Below are positions 59,853 through 64,000 of a stretch of DNA of 64,000 bases, in pieces. The position numbers and the translations under genes were made by a program. The notes under the pieces are model-generated. The model was not told the origin of the DNA and searched no databases. It worked only from the letters and a program-made list of their open reading frames with translations. The stretch comes from Pseudomonas sp. SID14000. Lineage in GTDB: Bacteria; Pseudomonadota; Gammaproteobacteria; Pseudomonadales; Pseudomonadaceae. Location of the stretch: positions 1 through 64,000 of the forward strand of contig NZ_NFZQ01000006.1 of NCBI RefSeq assembly GCF_002165135.1, written 5' to 3'. Position 1 is the stretch's first letter. Each line of letters opens with the position of its first letter.

Positions 59853-60929
59853 TCAGCCGCGCTTGCGCTGCGGCAGCACATCCTTCAGCTTGGCACGCAT
59901 GCTGCGCAGGGTCTTCTCGGTAGCTGACCAGTCGATGCAGGCATCGGTGATCGACACGCCATACTGCAGCTCGTCCAGGTTCTTCGGAATCGACTGGCAG
60001 CCCCAGTTAAGGTGGCTCTCGACCATCAGCCCGATGATCGATTGGTTGCCTTCGAGGATCTGGTTGGCGACGTTTTCCATCACCAGCGGTTGCAGGGCCG
60101 GGTCCTTGTTGGAGTTGGCGTGGCTGCAGTCGACCATGATGTTGGCCTTGATCCTGGCCTTGGCCAGGTCCTGCTCACAGAGGGCGACGCTGACCGAGTC
60201 GTAGTTCGGCTTGCCGTTGCCGCCGCGCAGTACCACGTGGCCGTAGGGGTTGCCCTTGGTGGTGACGATCGACACGCCGCCTTCCTGGTTGATGCCGAGG
60301 AAACGGTGCGGTTTGGACACTGACTGCAGGGCGTTGATGGCAACGGTCAGGCCGCCGTCGGTGCCGTTCTTGAAGCCGACCGCCGAGGACAGGCCCGAAG
60401 CCATCTCGCGGTGGGTCTGCGATTCGGTGGTGCGGGCGCCGATGGCCGACCAGCTGATCAGGTCCTGCAGGTACTGCGGGGAAATCGGGTCGAGCGCTTC
60501 GGTGGCGGTTGGCAGGCCCATTTCAGCCAGGTCCAGCAGCAGCTTGCGACCAATGTGCAGGCCATCCTGGATCTTGAACGAGTCATCCAGGTACGGGTCG
60601 TTGATCAGGCCTTTCCAGCCGACGGTGGTGCGCGGTTTTTCGAAATACACGCGCATGACCAGGTACAGCGTGTCGGACACTTCCTCGGCCAGCACCTTCA
60701 GGCGCTCGGCGTACTCATGGGCGGCCTTGATGTCGTGGATCGAGCAAGGGCCGACCACGACGAACAGGCGATGGTCCTTGCCGTCGAGAATATTGCGCAC
60801 CACTTCACGGCCGGCAGTCACGGTCTGCAGGGCCTTGGCGCTGAGGGGGATTTCCTTCTTGAGCTGATCGGGGGTGATCAGGGTCTCGTTGGAGGCAACG
60901 TTCAAGTCATCGATCGGTAAATCAGCCAT
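59853..60929 (-). CDS. aroF: 3-deoxy-7-phosphoheptulonate (DAHP) synthase, class I
   Basis: A 358-residue enzyme making the first committed step of aromatic amino-acid synthesis from phosphoenolpyruvate and erythrose 4-phosphate. It is of the AroF/AroG/AroH type: VVVGPCSIHD near residue 62, RVYFEKPRTTVGWKGLINDP, GARTTESQTHREMASGLS, and MVDCSHANSNKDP with metal ligands. The length is as in E. coli. Which amino acid inhibits it cannot be told by eye. The start MADLPIDDL fits family length. No leader peptide was seen. Confidence 0.94.
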   Translation of the reverse strand: MADLPIDDLNVASNETLITPDQLKKEIPLSAKALQTVTAGREVVRNILDGKDHRLFVVVGPCSIHDIKAAHEYAERLKVLAEEVSDTLYLVMRVYFEKPRTTVGWKGLINDPYLDDSFKIQDGLHIGRKLLLDLAEMGLPTATEALDPISPQYLQDLISWSAIGARTTESQTHREMASGLSSAVGFKNGTDGGLTVAINALQSVSKPHRFLGINQEGGVSIVTTKGNPYGHVVLRGGNGKPNYDSVSVALCEQDLAKARIKANIMVDCSHANSNKDPALQPLVMENVANQILEGNQSIIGLMVESHLNWGCQSIPKNLDELQYGVSITDACIDWSATEKTLRSMRAKLKDVLPQRKRG

Positions 60930-61160
60930 CGTGTTACTCGTCAGGTCACGGGTGCCGGCCGCCAACTATCCCCGTGCGGCCCAGCAGCAAGAATAATCGC
61001 AACGGGGAGCCGAACCTTAGCGCGTTACAGGTGGCGCGACAATGGGCGGGGCCCAGTCAGTGTGGGGTTTTTCCGAGATGGCAGGTGTTTGCCGCGCATG
61101 GGCTGCCCAGCGCTGCACAAGCTGTGTAAAAAGAGGACTGACTTTTACCTGGAGATCGTC

Positions 61161-62108
61161 ATGCATCCGCATACACCACGTATCGGCATCATCGGCAGTG
61201 GCGCCATCGGCGGCTTCTATGGGTTGATGCTGGCCCGGGCCGGCTTTGATGTGCATTTTCTGTTGCGCGGCGAGTACGAGGTTGTCCGCAGGCAGGGGTT
61301 GGCGCTGGACAGTGCCGTGCACGGCACCTTGCAGATGAAGGTGCAGGCCTATGCCAGTGCCGCCGACATGCCGCCCTGCGACTGGCTGTTGGTGGGGGCC
61401 AAGGCTACCAGCAATGACCAGTTGGCGCCGATGATCGTGCAGGCGGCCGCACCGGGCGCCAAGGTGGTACTGCTGCAGAACGGCCTGGGCGTGGAGGAGC
61501 AGTTGCGTCCGGCCTTGCGCAGCGACATGCACCTGCTCGGCGGCCTGTGTTTCATCTGCGTCAACCGTCAGGCGCCTGGCGTGATCCGGCACCAGGCGCT
61601 GGGCGCAGTCAATCTTGGATACCACAGCGGGCCGGCCAGCGACGGCGGAGCCGCGCTGGTCAATGAAGGTGCGGGGCTGTTCCAGGCCGCGGGCATCGAC
61701 TCGCAGGCCATGCCCAACCTGGCCCAGGCACGCTGGCAGAAGCTGGTGTGGAACGTGCCTTACAACGGCCTGTCGGTGCTGCTCGGTGCCAGCACCACGC
61801 CACTGATGGCCGACAGTCACAGCCGCGCTCTGATCCAGGCCTTGATGGCCGAGGTGGTACAGGGCGCGGCGGCGTGTGGCCATGTGTTGCCCGCGGGTTA
61901 TGCCGAGCACCTGTTCCAGGTGACCGAACGCATGCCCGACTACTGGCCCAGCATGTACCACGACCATGTCCACAAGCGCCCGCTGGAGCTGCAGGCCATC
62001 TATGCCGAGCCGTTGGCGCAGGCGCGTGCGGCAGGCTGCCGCTTGCCACGGATGGAGATGCTGTACCAGGCACTGGCTTTCATCGACCGTGGCGAGCAGC
62101 CCCGCTAA
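61161..62108 (+). CDS. 2-dehydropantoate 2-reductase family (PanE-like)
   Basis: A 315-residue NADPH-dependent reductase. The N-terminal Rossmann site is IGIIGSGAIGGFYGLMLA, and the mid-domain has LLQNGLGVEEQL. The catalytic lysine is in QKLVWNVPYNGLSVLL near residue 195, and the ApbA C-terminal helical domain has ERMPDYWPSMYHD. PanE makes pantoate for coenzyme A. Pseudomonads carry several paralogs and some serve other ketoacids, so no gene symbol is given. GGAG precedes the ATG. Confidence 0.87.
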   Translation: MHPHTPRIGIIGSGAIGGFYGLMLARAGFDVHFLLRGEYEVVRRQGLALDSAVHGTLQMKVQAYASAADMPPCDWLLVGAKATSNDQLAPMIVQAAAPGAKVVLLQNGLGVEEQLRPALRSDMHLLGGLCFICVNRQAPGVIRHQALGAVNLGYHSGPASDGGAALVNEGAGLFQAAGIDSQAMPNLAQARWQKLVWNVPYNGLSVLLGASTTPLMADSHSRALIQALMAEVVQGAAACGHVLPAGYAEHLFQVTERMPDYWPSMYHDHVHKRPLELQAIYAEPLAQARAAGCRLPRMEMLYQALAFIDRGEQPR

Positions 62109-62149
62109 GGATGGCTTTGGCCTCGCCAGGGGCTCTCCAGCCCGCGCTG

Positions 62150-62189
62150 GCAGCGCGCCGGACGGCAAAGCGCACGTCCGGCGCGCTGC
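62150..62189 (+). terminator. strong hairpin after the PanE-like gene
   Basis: GCAGCGCGCCGGACG and CGTCCGGCGCGCTGC form a perfect 15-bp stem around a 10-nt loop. No T-run follows; it probably protects the 3' end or partly terminates before the stress-protein gene. Confidence 0.65.
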
Positions 62190-62233
62190 TAAGCTGAAGC
62201 TTGCTCTGCCGCAGCGGCAGTCGAGGAGGTCGA

Positions 62234-62731
62234 ATGATCCACTCCATGCTGTACGCCACCGACCTCGGTGTCTACGCCCCTTTTGTCATGCAGCACGCGC
62301 TGGCGCTGGCGCGCACATTCGGCGCCGAGCTGTATGTGATTCATGCGGTAGAGCCTATGGGCCAGTTCGCTGAATCTCTCCTGCAAAGCTACCTTGATGA
62401 ACAGACGCTCGACCAGCTGCACAGCCAGGGGGTGAACACCGTGATGGCCAACATCGAGCGGCGTGTACTGGAAAATTTTCGCGACGAGTTGGGCGAGGAA
62501 GCCGACCTGGCGGTGATCAAGGCCGTGCGGGTACGTCAGGGCGACCCGGCGCAGGTGATCCTCGACCAGGCGCAGCGACTGAGCGTCGACCTGCTGATTT
62601 TCGGTAGCCACAGTGCTGGCGCCGGTGTGGATGTGCCATTGGGGCGCACGGCGGTACGGCTGCTGCAGCTGTCGCCGGTGCCGGTGTACATGGTGCCGCT
62701 GGCGCAGCATTTGGGGCGTAGGAAAGCATGA
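62234..62731 (+). CDS. universal stress protein (UspA family)
   Basis: A 165-residue single Usp domain. It has MLYATDLGVYAPFVMQHAL near the start and DLLIFGSHSAGAGVDVPLGRTAVRLLQLSPVPVYMVP at the end (the ATP-binding pattern G-2x-G-9x-G-S/T is only partly kept: GSHSAGA, GRTAV). This suggests a variant that may bind nucleotide weakly. GAGGAGGTCGA precedes the ATG. It stands between the PanE-like gene and cysB. Confidence 0.88.
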   Translation: MIHSMLYATDLGVYAPFVMQHALALARTFGAELYVIHAVEPMGQFAESLLQSYLDEQTLDQLHSQGVNTVMANIERRVLENFRDELGEEADLAVIKAVRVRQGDPAQVILDQAQRLSVDLLIFGSHSAGAGVDVPLGRTAVRLLQLSPVPVYMVPLAQHLGRRKA

Positions 62732-62771
62732 AGATGGCCGTAGGCCATTTCCGGGGGTATGTAACAAAATA

Positions 62772-63834
<1,063 letters not shown>

Positions 63835-63847
63835 TCCGGAATTGCAG

Positions 63848-63949
63848 GGGGCCGCTTTGCGGCCCATCGCGACACAAGGCCGCTCCTACAGGAGATCACA
63901 TTCCCCTGTAGGAGCGGCCTTGTGTCGCGATGGGCTGTGAAACAGCCCC
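63848..63949. repeat. REP pair (GTAGGAGC class, inverted)
   Basis: ATCGCGACACAAGGCC with GCTCCTACAGG on the left is mirrored by CCTGTAGGAGCGGCC with TTGTGTCGCGAT on the right, flanked by smaller foldbacks (GGCCGCTTTGCGGCC, GGGCTGTGAAACAGCCC). It lies between the convergent cysB and cysH genes. Confidence 0.88.
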
Positions 63950-63956
63950 GGCTATT

Positions 63957-64000
63957 TCAAGCCTTGCTGATCAGGTTGCCCGCGTGCAACCCGCATTCCT
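63957..64000 (-). CDS. cysH: phosphoadenosine/adenosine phosphosulfate reductase, C-terminal fragment
   Basis: Only the last 14 codons are in the window. They encode ECGLHAGNLISKA and a stop. The ECGLH motif holds the catalytic cysteine of CysH enzymes, and convergent cysB-cysH order is usual in Pseudomonas. The gene continues to the right of the window. Confidence 0.85.
   Translation of the reverse strand, partial: ECGLHAGNLISKA

Noticed and set aside
59231..59881. Open frame crossing the oprI-acetyltransferase gap and the 48-bp inverted repeat on the minus strand
   Set aside because: It reads through the acetyltransferase gene in antisense and through a terminator hairpin, with no ribosome binding site or motif.

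Overview
The window reads as a core chromosomal segment of a Pseudomonas of the P. putida group. It is GC-rich. It carries the Pseudomonas lipoprotein OprI, a PctA/McpA-type amino-acid chemoreceptor, the order tig-clpP-clpX-lon-hupB-ppiD, an Aer receptor paired with a GGDEF/EAL protein, and many REP elements of the GTGGGAGCGG / GTAGGAGC type. I see no prophage, integron, transposase, CRISPR array or plasmid function. The species call is inference from family resemblance and gene order.

Layout. 1-210: the end of an rRNA operon (5S rRNA and terminator). 0.4-6 kb: an SbmA/YddA-type ABC exporter, an MFS transporter and a divergent FepA/PfeA-type ferric-siderophore receptor. 6-14.7 kb: a histidine-phosphatase-like protein, a TauE/SafE permease, an amine or amino-acid oxidation group (XRE-cupin regulator, FAD oxidase, RidA, YkvI-type carrier), an amino-acid chemoreceptor, and a LysR/PACE-efflux pair. 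14.8-19 kb: an orphan lipoprotein, two GntR regulators and a DctA-like carrier. 19-24.3 kb: Aer plus a PAS-GGDEF-EAL protein, an Lrp regulator and an ornithine-cyclodeaminase-family enzyme. 24.4-32.3 kb: a sigma-54 activator divergent from a six-gene GlpSTPQUV-type ABC importer, with a sigma-54 promoter and an array of TGTTCA boxes between them. 32.5-35 kb: folD, four tRNA genes (Arg, His, Leu, His), a 274-bp element bounded by a perfect 74-bp inverted repeat, and a small conserved protein.

35-43.6 kb is the proteostasis block (trigger factor, ClpP, ClpX, Lon, HU-beta, PpiD); heat-shock-type promoters are visible before clpX and lon. 43.7-53.2 kb holds housekeeping and unknown genes: a patatin phospholipase, a small lipoprotein with a CHAD protein, a thioesterase, an Mpo1-like protein, a second chemoreceptor, TatD, an MltF-like transglycosylase, DoxX and GreB. 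53.3-64 kb holds ybbP-ybbA divergent from tesA, an L,D-transpeptidase, oprI, a small acetyltransferase, a DAHP synthase, a PanE-like reductase, a universal stress protein, cysB and the last codons of cysH.

Nothing here is an unambiguous new multi-gene system. The strongest leads are regulatory or structural. They are the 74-bp inverted-repeat element at 34.2-34.5 kb, the duplicated tRNA-His unit with a terminator inside the tRNA operon, sigma-54/TGTTCA control of a glycerol-type importer without glp enzyme genes, two PdhR/FadR-like operators before a DctA-like carrier with an altered substrate motif, and a phosphatase-family protein lacking its hallmark arginine.
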